From positions 124,001 to 188,000 of the forward strand of contig CAWBCD010000006.1 in assembly GCA_963787205.1 (NCBI GenBank): 64,000 nt of DNA, read 5' to 3'. This document shows, in pieces, positions 55,685 to 64,000 of this stretch (position 1 is the first letter of the stretch; every line of letters starts with the position of its first letter). The notes under the pieces were generated by a model. That model was not told the origin of the DNA. It searched no databases and saw only the letters and a list, made by a program, of their open reading frames with translations. This DNA comes from DATFNI01 sp963787205. Lineage in GTDB: Bacteria > Bacteroidota > Rhodothermia > Balneolales > DATFMH01. The translations under genes and the position numbers were made by a program.

Positions 55685-58201
55685 TTAACTTGCATGGCTG
55701 TGAAGGGTCTTCCTTGCTATCCACATGTAATGAAGATATCGTTTCCCCGTAAAGATGGTACTGTCATAAACGGCTTTCTTGGCCCAGTCTTCTATAAAGA
55801 TCCAGACAATGCAATACAACCATATATAGCCGATGTACGACCACGGTATTGCCGTCACAAAAATGCCCAGACCAGCAACCAAAGCTGCGATCGCTTGCGT
55901 TGTGATGATCGCTGTCAGCAGAATCGGCGCGGGGAACGGGCGCCTGAAGAACGACTCTTTGGTACGCGCCACAAACAGGGTAAGGTGCCCGGCAACCACC
56001 AGTTTCAGAAATATAATCGTCTGTATCTGTGCAAGGCCTATATGAAAAACGTCACGAATCAGATATAGCAGGAAAAAGGTCTCAATAACGCCCACCGTAC
56101 CCAAAACTGTAGCAACAGTAAGAACCCGTTTCATTTGCCAGCGTACAGGCTTCGGATCCAGCCAGGTGTGATCTTCTGCTATCGTCATGATGGGCAGATC
56201 GTTAAGTAATGCAAGCAGGATGATCATAACGGCCGTAATCGGATAGAAATTGAAGACCATCATCGCAAGTACCATAAAGAGCATGATTCGTATCGTTTCG
56301 GTAATACGATAAATGGCATAACTATTCATCCGTTCGAATATCCGGCGCGCCTCTTCGACCGCCATAATTATGACGGATAAACCGGGTGCTGTCAGAACCA
56401 GATCGGCGGCACTTCGGGCAGCATCAGCGGCGCCACTCACGGCAATACCGACGTCGGCCTGTTTTAAGGCCGGAGCGTCATTGACGCCATCACCGGTCAT
56501 CCCAACAATGTCACCCCGGTCTTGCAATGCCTTGACAATCTGATACTTGTGTTCCGGGAATACACGGGCGAACCCATCTTTATTCTCCAATTCCTCTTCG
56601 GCACTTGCAGGCAGGTTTTTCTGATCACTGAATATATCCGTTGAAGCCGCGATATTGGTACCCAGTCCTAACTGGCTTGATATCTCTTTGGCGATAGCCA
56701 CATCATCCCCTGTAATCATTTTGATGTCGATGCCGTGCTCTCTCGCACGCTTGATCGTATCGGCGGAATCCTCACGTGGCGGATCAGATAGCGGGATAAG
56801 TCCAAGGAACTCCCAGTTATTCTTTGAGTTACCCCTGGCGACGCCTAATGTCCGGTAACCGCGCCTTGCCAGTTCATCTATCTTGTCAAAGGCTTTGGTT
56901 TTCAACTCATCATCAGGATTGCACAAATCCAGAATCACCTGTGGCGCTCCTTTTGTCGCCAGAAAAATTCCATTCTTTCCATTGGTTACTGTGGCTTCTG
57001 TACGTTTTATGACCGGATCAAAAGGAGTAAATTTCTCGATTTTGTAAGCTTTCAATACTGATCTATCATCAATACCATTCAAAACGGCCTCATCTATGGG
57101 ATCCTGGTTCTCTTCCCGGGAAGCCAAACCGGCTGTAAGCAGAAGATCACCAGATGATGCATCTCCAAATACAACCGGCTCATCCATTGTCAGTCTGTTT
57201 TGGGTGAGTGTACCGGTCTTATCAGAACAAAGAACATTCATCCCGGCCATCTCTTCTACAGACTCAAGACGAGAAACAATTGCTTTCATCTTTGAAAGCT
57301 GCCTGGCACCGATAGCCATCGTCACAGAGAGAACTGCCGGTAGCGCCACAGGTATTGACGCCACAGCCAAGATCAGGGCAAACTGGATAAGTGTCAGGAA
57401 GTGATCTCCGCGATAGAGTTGTACAAGTATCAGGATAGCAATCAGGAACAGACTCAGCTTAATCAGATAATCACCGATATTGATTACTGCCTGCTGGAAG
57501 TGGGAAGCCTGCTTTTCGCCCGAAACCAGGCGTGCCGTCTTGCCAAAGAACGTATTTTCCCCCGTTCCCGTTACTAAAGCCGTCATTTCACCCTGCTTGC
57601 AGATAGAGCCGGAATAGGCACTATCTCCCTTCTCTTTCGATACCGGCAGGGATTCGCCAGTCAATGCCGATTGATCCACACTCAGATAATCTCCATCAGT
57701 CAGTATGGCGTCAGCCGGAATAATATCACCCATTCTCAGCTTGATGATGTCGCCGGGAACAAGTAGACGTGCCTCGATCTTCTTCCACGTCTGATCCCGT
57801 AACACCCGGGCCTGCAGGGCTAACTGCTTCTTCAGAGCTTCAATGGCATTGTTGGCCTGGTATTCCTGGAAAAACTCGACGAGGCCGTTAAACAGGAGCA
57901 GAACGACTATAATCGTAAGATCTGTCCAGTGATGAACCAATGCACTTAGTATACCTGCTATTTCAATCATCCAGGGAATGGGTCCCCAGAAATAGCCCAG
58001 GAAATGAAGGAATGCATTCTCTTTTTGTTCGGTCAGTTCGTTTGGCCCATATTTCTCAAGGCGTTTTTGCGCATCCGCCTCATTTAGTCCGTCAGGAGTA
58101 GATTTAAGTTCTCCTAACCAATCTTCAATAGTCTTTTTATTGCTGGAATCTTCTTTCTCTGAATGTTCGGGAGGTTCCGTCTTTGTTTCAGATTGTATCA
58201 T
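55685..58201 (-). CDS. P3A-type proton-efflux P-type ATPase
   Basis: A membrane pump of the plasma-membrane H+-ATPase group (yeast PMA1/plant AHA type), here 838 residues. It has the actuator motif LTGES, phosphorylation site Asp327 in CSDKTGTLTQN, the nucleotide-binding KGAPQVIL, and the hinge MTGDGVNDAPALKQADVGIAV. LNDLPIMTIAEDH in the transmembrane region is a group signature. About ten membrane helices. The N-terminus is a short acidic cytoplasmic tail without metal-binding domain. The ATG at 58201 is preferred over the upstream in-frame TTG. It likely exports protons for pH homeostasis or creates gradient for the neighbouring transporters. Confidence 0.9.
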   Translation of the reverse strand: MIQSETKTEPPEHSEKEDSSNKKTIEDWLGELKSTPDGLNEADAQKRLEKYGPNELTEQKENAFLHFLGYFWGPIPWMIEIAGILSALVHHWTDLTIIVVLLLFNGLVEFFQEYQANNAIEALKKQLALQARVLRDQTWKKIEARLLVPGDIIKLRMGDIIPADAILTDGDYLSVDQSALTGESLPVSKEKGDSAYSGSICKQGEMTALVTGTGENTFFGKTARLVSGEKQASHFQQAVINIGDYLIKLSLFLIAILILVQLYRGDHFLTLIQFALILAVASIPVALPAVLSVTMAIGARQLSKMKAIVSRLESVEEMAGMNVLCSDKTGTLTQNRLTMDEPVVFGDASSGDLLLTAGLASREENQDPIDEAVLNGIDDRSVLKAYKIEKFTPFDPVIKRTEATVTNGKNGIFLATKGAPQVILDLCNPDDELKTKAFDKIDELARRGYRTLGVARGNSKNNWEFLGLIPLSDPPREDSADTIKRAREHGIDIKMITGDDVAIAKEISSQLGLGTNIAASTDIFSDQKNLPASAEEELENKDGFARVFPEHKYQIVKALQDRGDIVGMTGDGVNDAPALKQADVGIAVSGAADAARSAADLVLTAPGLSVIIMAVEEARRIFERMNSYAIYRITETIRIMLFMVLAMMVFNFYPITAVMIILLALLNDLPIMTIAEDHTWLDPKPVRWQMKRVLTVATVLGTVGVIETFFLLYLIRDVFHIGLAQIQTIIFLKLVVAGHLTLFVARTKESFFRRPFPAPILLTAIITTQAIAALVAGLGIFVTAIPWSYIGYIWLYCIVWIFIEDWAKKAVYDSTIFTGKRYLHYMWIARKTLHSHAS

Positions 58202-58540
58202 AACATAAAAAAGCAAATTAATATTAAAAATTCATGGCTTAAGAACCATTACCGACATTACAAAACAAATAGAAGACTCTTGTGGTTCATTATTACGGAC
58301 AAATATATTCAATTTTATAAAATACATAAATTATTAATATTATATATACTTATAGTTTTTTCAAACAACATATCATACTGTCACAACATTTTATTAAAGA
58401 TATAATTGACCGAAATAATAAGACATATCACTCCCATTACATTTAGAATAATGGACTATTACTTCTGGTGGGATTTTAATAAAAAAATGGTGGGATCGAA
58501 TCTAAAGACAAGAAACAGAGAGCGGGTAGTTAAATAATAT
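58202..58540. other. AT-rich gene-free stretch upstream of the proton ATPase
   Basis: Extremely AT-rich, no coding sequence and no clear promoter pair. It must carry the ATPase promoter on the minus strand. Nothing else is seen. Confidence 0.35.
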
Positions 58541-59494
58541 TTAAGAGGTCTCAGCCGCTACACTGGAAGATGGCTCATGGCAGGGCTGATCATTTGGATC
58601 TGAGCAGGGATTTAATTCAAATTCGAGCGTGGAGTGGGAAATACCAAATTTTTCGAGCAGTAGATTTTTGATCCGGTTTTTTATTTCTTCAAGATCTTTG
58701 AGTTTATCGGGTGGAATCAGGATATGCCCTTCCATGTTGATCTGATTTTCATCGAGTCTCCATATATGGATATGATGGATGTCAAGCACCTCCGGAAGTT
58801 TGGTAACCTCTCCAATCATCTCATCGATATTGATATCACCGGGTGTACTTTCCATGAGTATGTTGATGGTCTCCCTCAACATGTGGTAACTGTGTCCTAA
58901 AATATAGACCGCAATTAGAATCGTGAGGATCGTATCCACGATATACAGGTGATATTTTAGAATCAGAAAACCACCAATGATCACACCCACGGAAGAAAGG
59001 CCGTCAGAAAGGATGTGTATGAATGTACTTTTTATGTTCAGGTTGCCCTTTGAACTTTTATAAAGCAGCCCAACTGTGCCAAAATTCCCAATCAGGCCAA
59101 TAACAGCTACCACCAACATCACCAACCCATTAACAGGTTCGGGGTGTAGAAAACGCATAATGCCTTCGTAAATCAGGTAGAGCCCGACAAGGACCAGTGT
59201 TACCAGATTAATGAATGCACCCACAATTTCGGCCCTGTTATAGCCAAACGTTTTGTCCTGATCAGGACTCCAACGGGAGATTTTGCGAGCTCCGAGACTG
59301 ATGCCGAGTGAAGCTGTGTCACTGAGATTATGCAGAGCGTCGGAAAGCAACGATAGTGAGTTAGACAGGATTCCACCTACGACCTCCGCCAGAGTGATCA
59401 ACAGGTTGAGACCGATAGAAAGCCAGAGTCGCCCAATTGTTTGGTCGCTGCCTTCGGTAAGATGATGGTGGTTATGGTTATGCGAATGAGCCAT
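58541..59494 (-). CDS. Cation diffusion facilitator (CzcD/ZitB-type) metal exporter
   Basis: A 317-residue zinc/cobalt/cadmium antiporter type protein. The N-terminus is a His-rich metal loop (HSHNHNHHH). Six membrane helices follow, with the two HxxxD half-sites SDALHNLSD in helix 2 and HILSDGLSS in helix 5. The C-terminal cytoplasmic domain (about 215-300) contains the HHIHIWRLDENQINMEGHI signature. The tail has extra Cys and His (NPCSDPNDQPCHEP). It exports divalent metals against the proton gradient, a plausible partner of the adjacent proton ATPase, although the 339 bp gap suggests a separate promoter. Confidence 0.93.
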   Translation of the reverse strand: MAHSHNHNHHHLTEGSDQTIGRLWLSIGLNLLITLAEVVGGILSNSLSLLSDALHNLSDTASLGISLGARKISRWSPDQDKTFGYNRAEIVGAFINLVTLVLVGLYLIYEGIMRFLHPEPVNGLVMLVVAVIGLIGNFGTVGLLYKSSKGNLNIKSTFIHILSDGLSSVGVIIGGFLILKYHLYIVDTILTILIAVYILGHSYHMLRETINILMESTPGDINIDEMIGEVTKLPEVLDIHHIHIWRLDENQINMEGHILIPPDKLKDLEEIKNRIKNLLLEKFGISHSTLEFELNPCSDPNDQPCHEPSSSVAAETS

Positions 59495-59692
59495 GAAATA
59501 ATTTGAATTTAGCCTATGTTACAAGACTTTCACCGAACCTTCAACGGTTTGGGTATCAATTTATGGCCTTTGTACAAATTCCTTAAGTATTTTATAAACA
59601 GAAGGTAACTTTTAACAGAGTATCATGTCTGGCAAAGAGAGCGCCGAGAGCGCAAAGGAAATATGTATCCATCTTAAAATCTCGTGTCCAGT

Positions 59693-60499
59693 TTATTCTA
59701 TTGCCCGAATGTATCTTTCCGCAGACTCCTTCACCGCTTGCTTTGCCCCGGTAAGGATATTTCGATTCCACCATGCGCCATAAATCCGGTCAAAGGTTAA
59801 TGGTTCCACGGAATTGACTATTCGTTGTACTTTCTCTGCAGACAACGGTATTGCGTTGGGATAGCTGTACATGAAGGTTACATGTTTCAGGTCTGGAACC
59901 ACCTGTATAATATCTCCGGTAAGCAAAACACCATTCCCCTCTGCTCCTTCCGGCCAGTGCACCACCGTTCCGCCGTCGAAATGTCCACCGCAACGTATCA
60001 ACGTTATATCGTCGAAGAGCGGCTTTGTTTCGCCATCCCAGAATTGAATGCGTTCATCATGTCGCATGACCCATTCCCGGTCATTCCCATGCAGATAGAC
60101 CGGAATATCCCCGAAAGCTTTGCTCCACTCGACCATGGTTGTGTAATAATGGGGATGAGAGATTGCGATCGCCTTCAATCCCCCAATCCCTTTTATGAGC
60201 TCTGCTGTGGCATCGTCAATAAGAGGTATGCAATCCCACAAGATATTCCCCGATTTGGACTGTATGATTAATGCACGCTGACCAATCGCAAAAGATGGCT
60301 CCATACCGATGGCCATCAGTCCATCTTCTTTCTTTCGGAAACTGTTTCGGTGTGTCTGTTCCAGTTTATCGAGCGTCGTCCAATGCTGTCCGCCCAAACC
60401 GACATACTGGCGTTCATCTTCACAGACAGGACAATGCTCTGGTGGTTCATCAGTTGCTGCAAACTGACTGCCACAAGTAACGCATATATAGTTTTTCAT
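59693..60499 (-). CDS. Metallo-beta-lactamase fold protein with N-terminal rubredoxin-like knuckle
   Basis: A 268-residue protein. The first 30 residues carry two cysteine knuckles (Cys6-VT-Cys9 and Cys23-PV-Cys26), a rubredoxin-like zinc or iron ribbon. The rest is an MBL hydrolase fold: SHPHYYTTMVEWS replaces the usual HxHxDH, then GGHFDGGTVVHWP and LLTGDI. The HPHYY variant is seen throughout one MBL subfamily of unknown substrate. It starts 18 bp after the epimerase gene on the same strand and is the last gene of a likely MarR-epimerase-MBL unit. A redox or detoxification role is inferred only. Confidence 0.78.
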   Translation of the reverse strand: MKNYICVTCGSQFAATDEPPEHCPVCEDERQYVGLGGQHWTTLDKLEQTHRNSFRKKEDGLMAIGMEPSFAIGQRALIIQSKSGNILWDCIPLIDDATAELIKGIGGLKAIAISHPHYYTTMVEWSKAFGDIPVYLHGNDREWVMRHDERIQFWDGETKPLFDDITLIRCGGHFDGGTVVHWPEGAEGNGVLLTGDIIQVVPDLKHVTFMYSYPNAIPLSAEKVQRIVNSVEPLTFDRIYGAWWNRNILTGAKQAVKESAERYIRAIE

Positions 60500-60517
60500 G
60501 AAATGATTCTATTGTGA

Positions 60518-61420
60518 TCAGAATTGATTTGCCGCTTTCCACGCATGGAAAAATGTTTCAGCTTCATCTACGAATCCACCAAATTTAGGTTGCCAACCCA
60601 GCAAGCGACCCGCCTTTTTCGCGTCAACATGCTGATCCAGTGCCAGGGCTTCTGCAACGGGTCCCATTTCTTTCGCTGCTATATCAACCGGTTGATACTC
60701 GATCTCTCCCTTGTAAGAAATGGCTCGTGCAACGGCTTCCACCATCTCTTTAACAGTGTAACGTGACCGGTCGCTTACGTTAAATATCTCACCACTTAAT
60801 CCACTTTCCACAACGCGCACATAAGCATCTGCGAGATCATCGACATGAATCATCGTCCATCGATTCGACCCATCACCTACAACAGATAACGTGCCATTGA
60901 CTGCTCCGTTAAACCACATACCCGTGAGTCCTCCGCGTTCACCGTAAACACATCCTGGCCGAATAACGAGTCCTTTAACCGACTCTGACTGCAACACCTT
61001 TTGTTCGATTTCCGGACGCCAGGTTACCGACGGGGCGGGTTTCAGAGGCGTCGTTTCATCCGCCGCTTTCCAGCCAGTATTACCAACAACCCAACATCCG
61101 CTGGTATAGATAAATGTTTTAGGTGTTGCACCTTTTTCACCCAGTTTAAGCATGGTTTGTACCGTTTGTTTATCCAGATCCACCGTATCGTTTTGATAAT
61201 CAGCCGCAGCATGAATCAAAACTCCACACGATTCAGCCGTTTTCATATAGGATTCCGGTTCTTGCATACTCCCTGTTACCGGATGAATTTCATTGGCTTC
61301 CAGCATAGTGGCTTTTTCCTTACTCCGGGTCAATCCGAACACATCATGACCAGCCCGTCTCAAAGCTTTCGAAACAGCAAGGCCGATGTATCCTGTTGCA
61401 CCCGTGATAAATACGTTCAT
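60518..61420 (-). CDS. NAD(P)-dependent epimerase/dehydratase (extended SDR) family protein
   Basis: A 300-residue Rossmann protein with nucleotide motif MNVFITGATGYIGLAVSKAL at the N-terminus. Further landmarks are LIHAAADYQ, the active-site-like TFIYTSGCWVVG, VIRPGCVYGERG and NVSDRSRYTVKEM. The Tyr-x-x-x-Lys pair is not in its usual place: after TSG comes CWVVG, so catalysis may differ. The ATG at 61420 is chosen; AGGGA lies 6 bases upstream (61427-61431). A GTTGGT-AAC-ACCAAC palindrome sits 47 bp upstream of this start, possibly bound by the MarR protein encoded upstream. Confidence 0.83.
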   Translation of the reverse strand: MNVFITGATGYIGLAVSKALRRAGHDVFGLTRSKEKATMLEANEIHPVTGSMQEPESYMKTAESCGVLIHAAADYQNDTVDLDKQTVQTMLKLGEKGATPKTFIYTSGCWVVGNTGWKAADETTPLKPAPSVTWRPEIEQKVLQSESVKGLVIRPGCVYGERGGLTGMWFNGAVNGTLSVVGDGSNRWTMIHVDDLADAYVRVVESGLSGEIFNVSDRSRYTVKEMVEAVARAISYKGEIEYQPVDIAAKEMGPVAEALALDQHVDAKKAGRLLGWQPKFGGFVDEAETFFHAWKAANQF

Positions 61421-61466
61421 AACTAATCCCTGTCTTTCAGTTTTGAAACTTCTATAAATATTGCGT

Positions 61467-61481
61467 GTTGGTAACACCAAC
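61467..61481. promoter_or_regulatory. 15 bp interrupted palindrome upstream of the epimerase gene
   Basis: GTTGGT-AAC-ACCAAC has 6 bp arms around 3 bp. It lies between the marR-like gene and the epimerase, 47 bp before the ATG. Position and symmetry suggest a MarR-type operator. Confidence 0.4.
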
Positions 61482-61504
61482 TACGTTATAAAAAGTTCTC
61501 CTGG

Positions 61505-61996
61505 TTACTCAGACGTTGGATTTTTTTCGTTGATATATGGTTCATACAATCGGGAGCAGATGTCTGACAGTCTTTTCATCTCTTTTTTAGGGATATGCTT
61601 TGAGAACTCCTTCACCATCTTTTTTAATTTGGGATCCATTTCGTCCAATAAATTGATCCCTTCCTGAGTGATTTTGGCTACGGACAGCCGTTTGTCCGTT
61701 TCCGATTTTACGCGTTCCACTAATCCCCTTCTGACCAACCGGTCAAGCAGTCGGGTTACATCGGGTGTCCGTTCAATCATTCTGCTGATTATCTCAAAAC
61801 GGGGATACCCCCCCGGATATGCACCATGAAGTATTCTCATGATATTATATTGATCATGAGTGACTCCGTAGCTTCCGCACAGTTCATTCAGCAATTGACG
61901 GTAGTGTCCGGCAGCTACCAGTAGATTGATCATCGCCTCTTGGCGCGAGCTTTCATAAGCCTTCTGTTTTACCCGGTCATAAAGTGCATTTGCCAT
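61505..61996 (-). CDS. MarR-family transcriptional regulator
   Basis: A 163-residue winged-helix dimer. The layout is N-terminal helices (about 1-45), a helix-turn-helix around YPRFEIISRMIERTPDVTRLLDRLVRRGLVERVKSETDKRLSVAKITQEG (about 70-120), and a C-terminal dimerisation helix. The wing has DKR, the MarR hallmark. The gene precedes the epimerase and MBL genes on the same strand with 84 bp between, so it likely regulates that pair and itself. The ligand is unknown. Confidence 0.88.
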   Translation of the reverse strand: MANALYDRVKQKAYESSRQEAMINLLVAAGHYRQLLNELCGSYGVTHDQYNIMRILHGAYPGGYPRFEIISRMIERTPDVTRLLDRLVRRGLVERVKSETDKRLSVAKITQEGINLLDEMDPKLKKMVKEFSKHIPKKEMKRLSDICSRLYEPYINEKNPTSE

Positions 61997-62115
61997 AATC
62001 TATGATTTATATGTTTGGGACTAATATCACTTTAATTAAAATAATTTGTGTTATCAACATGTAATTTTAAGCTGATGGGGTGCTTCTACTTGTAGTCCGG
62101 CTCACCCGGCTCCTG

Positions 62116-63492
62116 TCACATGTACCCAAACACTGGAGGGAAGATGATGACAACTATCGCCGCCCACACGGCATACACTGGCAGGTAATTTGTCTGCCAC
62201 CGTTCGAGTTCCGTGAACGATCCGCGACCTCTAAGAAAACGTATGTAGAGCACAGTCGACCAAGACAGATTGACCAGAAGGATCACGTTTTCGCCAAGGG
62301 CGGCCACGCGGTTCGGACTGAAGCCAAACTCAGAGATTCGCGTAGCAATAGCCCATAGTGCGACTACGTCGGCAAACAAAGCACTGATCACCAATACGAC
62401 CTGTATCACATCAAAAACACCAGGTGCCGAATTTGGGTCACCGGCGGAGATGGAATAGAGCAGAAGGCCAAGTACAACCACAAGGAGCAGATCAAACGCA
62501 ATTAAGACGTTCCTTTCGATGCCTACGCCATGACCCGTCCACAGCATGGTCCCCAGAAACGTGACCAGCATGGCAGCGAAAAGGGGCGTGAATAGACGCG
62601 TCAACACGGGTGCCATATTCTCGATCACGCTTTGCTTTGCTTCTACCAGCCATGAGGCAACAATGACGGCCCCGGACGCTCCACAAGGCAACAGCCACAG
62701 TTGGAAGAAGTGTTCGACGTTGATCCCTATAGCTTTGAAAATCATTGACATGAACGCCATGAAAACGCCGCCGCCGAGTGCAATCAGCACATAGTAGATG
62801 AAGAGTTCACCCGAGAATCGAATGAAGTCCATGCGGCTTCCGACCCGATTCCAGCGGCCACCAGCATATGCGATACCCACGGCCAGCCAGAGCGCGATCG
62901 GCACATGCAATACCGTGAGCACCCCGGTGGAGCCCTGCCGAGCAAATGGATAGACGTTGACGAAGATGGCTGCTGTGATAAACGCCACTGCCAGCCAGCT
63001 TATCGTGCGGATGTCGAGACGCCGTTTCCAGGCGAAATAGCCGGCAAGCAGGGGCAGGACGAAGAAACTCATATTTCGGGCGTACCAGGGGGAGATGACA
63101 TCCTTCTGTATCAGCGGGGTCCCCAAAAGTGCCGGGATCTTGATGGCCACCGCTGCTGCCATCACAAGACAGAAGGCGACGATGGCATCTGTACGGCTCT
63201 TCGTTTGTAGCTCACCGGAATCGGAGGGAACTGTGACGAGTTGCTTCCACACGCGATCCGAGTGCTCTCGCGCGAACTCCCGTGAGAGAGCATCAAGATT
63301 GCCCATACGCTTGACCGCTACCAGAAATGCCTCATCGGTGGCCAGCCCCGCCTCAATCAGTGCCACCACCTGCTCACGCAGACGCGCTTCCAGCTTTGCT
63401 ATGTCTACAGAGCGAATTGCCTGCCGACGGAGGTAGCTCCGCCATTGGTTGATCTGCTCCTCAAGCGATATTTTGTTACCTGAAGTTGACAT
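62116..63492 (-). CDS. Polytopic membrane protein with permease prefix and DUF4153-like core
   Basis: The first 85 residues (LEEQINQWRSYLRRQAIRSVDIAKLEARLREQVVALIEAGLATDEAFLVAVKRMGN) are a permease prefix domain 1, seen at the N-terminus of many ABC and other membrane proteins. About ten hydrophobic helices follow. The C-terminal half (FSPNRVAALGENVILLVNLSW, LERWQTNYLPVYAVWAAIVV) resembles DUF4153. Function is unknown. The 458-residue gene is visibly richer in G and C than its neighbours, hinting at a different history. It shares its strand and region with a winged-helix regulator at 63753, a combination common in other genomes. Confidence 0.72.
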   Translation of the reverse strand: MSTSGNKISLEEQINQWRSYLRRQAIRSVDIAKLEARLREQVVALIEAGLATDEAFLVAVKRMGNLDALSREFAREHSDRVWKQLVTVPSDSGELQTKSRTDAIVAFCLVMAAAVAIKIPALLGTPLIQKDVISPWYARNMSFFVLPLLAGYFAWKRRLDIRTISWLAVAFITAAIFVNVYPFARQGSTGVLTVLHVPIALWLAVGIAYAGGRWNRVGSRMDFIRFSGELFIYYVLIALGGGVFMAFMSMIFKAIGINVEHFFQLWLLPCGASGAVIVASWLVEAKQSVIENMAPVLTRLFTPLFAAMLVTFLGTMLWTGHGVGIERNVLIAFDLLLVVVLGLLLYSISAGDPNSAPGVFDVIQVVLVISALFADVVALWAIATRISEFGFSPNRVAALGENVILLVNLSWSTVLYIRFLRGRGSFTELERWQTNYLPVYAVWAAIVVIIFPPVFGYM

Positions 63493-63752
63493 CGTTTAGG
63501 CCTCCTTTTGATACAGAACGCCAGGCGCCGGGTAACTGTCCGGGACAGAGATGTGGAATGTTACATTTTTCATTATTCGAACAACAATCGGATAGTTTTT
63601 GTGGATGTTGACAATTGATAGTTTCATTTTATCTGTATTTGTAAGAATTGGAGTGTGCGGTGATGATTTTTCATGCTATTTAATCTCAATTTTCAAAAAG
63701 CACTTTGTATTACAAAGTGAATAAGCAAAAAAATATTCGGACTATCCGCTAT

Positions 63753-64000
63753 CTATTTCTGTGATTTTATTATTTGTTCCAACACTTTGAGGTGTCCCTC
63801 AAACGCTTTTTTACCCTTTTTGGTCATGTAATATCTGGTATTGGGTTTTCTGTCAATAAATGACTTTTTTACACCAATAAACTCTTCTTTTTCCAGTGCT
63901 TTAATATGTGTTGCCAAATTACCATCGGTCACATCGAGATATTCCTTTAGGGCATTGAAATCGAGCATTTCATTAACAGCTAAAGCCGACATAATGCCGA
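63753..64000 (-). CDS. Winged-helix transcriptional regulator (HTH_34 type), C-terminal part
   Basis: The 5' end is outside the window; the frame stays open to base 64000 (reading GIMSALAV just inside the edge). The visible 80 residues fit the short winged-helix family PF13601: FNALKEYLDVTDGNLATHIKALEKEEFIGVKKSF, then the wing DRKPNTRYYMTKKGKKAFEGHLKVLEQII. Such regulators usually have about 95-105 residues, so only the first 15-25 are missing. It likely controls the membrane protein gene 260 bp downstream. Confidence 0.83.
   Translation of the reverse strand, partial: GIMSALAVNEMLDFNALKEYLDVTDGNLATHIKALEKEEFIGVKKSFIDRKPNTRYYMTKKGKKAFEGHLKVLEQIIKSQK

Noticed and set aside
55418..56068. 216-codon plus-strand frame at the permease/ATPase junction
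   Set aside because: It covers the end of the permease in another frame, the terminator hairpin and antisense ATPase sequence.
59630..59665. GCAAAGAGAGCGCCGAGAGCGC tract as a repeat element
   Set aside because: It resembles a common intergenic repeat type but only one short copy is present here.

Overview
The window is a 64 kb chromosomal stretch from a Gram-negative bacterium of the Bacteroidota/Balneolota/Rhodothermota/Ignavibacteriota (FCB) type. The best marker is the secreted protein at 47931-49655, which ends in a type IX secretion (T9SS) type A sorting domain with the NYPNPFNP motif. Many putative lipoproteins, weak Shine-Dalgarno sequences at many starts, HisKA_2-type PAS kinases and dispersed 'TGTCATTC...GAATCT' palindromes fit the same group. 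The exact phylum is an inference. No rRNA, tRNA, CRISPR array or intact insertion sequence was seen.

Layout. (1) 1-14.5 kb, almost all minus strand: 5' part of a gamma-glutamyltransferase, an M1-type metallopeptidase, a decayed penicillin-acylase gene, a class C beta-lactamase-like serine hydrolase, a TolB/TPR membrane protein, a 1476-residue hybrid histidine kinase with an OB-fold-like sensor, a VOC protein, a flavin reductase remnant and an exported nitroreductase. (2) 14.8-16.8 kb: a two-part protein with a C-terminal pRiA4b ORF-3 domain. (3) 16.8-20.9 kb: an arsenic operon in the order arsR-arsM-acr3-thioredoxin-permease-arsC, with a perfect 16 bp palindrome just ahead of arsR. (4) 21-23 kb: a small unknown gene and an MFS transporter. 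(5) 23.5-36.3 kb: a signalling cluster of four PAS-repeat sensors (three frameshifted, one without a kinase domain), a NarL-type response regulator, an orphan receiver and a FliA-family sigma factor. (6) 36.3-47.5 kb: conserved genes (smpB, lipoprotein, M50 protease, arginine deiminase, transglutaminase-like protein, ECF-like sigma with a TPR membrane partner, ppk1, ruvB, metK), all intact. (7) 47.9-64 kb: the T9SS cargo protein, hemolysin III family protein, thioredoxin, MerA-like reductase, an APC permease fused to two UspA domains, a P3A-type proton ATPase, a CDF metal exporter, a MarR-epimerase-MBL group, and at the right edge a DUF4153-like membrane protein beside a winged-helix regulator cut by the window end.

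How they fit together. Region 3 is a coherent arsenic resistance system: arsenate reduction, arsenite efflux, arsenite methylation and a second permease, under one repressor. Region 5 looks like a sensory circuit that expanded by duplication and is now decaying: four independent frame lesions fall in three kinases, while neighbouring housekeeping genes of similar total length have none. Region 7 groups metal and pH homeostasis functions. The signals most worth a second look are the OB-repeat hybrid kinase, the decaying PAS-kinase/sigma cluster with its recurring GGTAATATT motif, the pRiA4b fusion, and two copies of a dispersed palindromic element, one of them inside an 18 bp inverted repeat.
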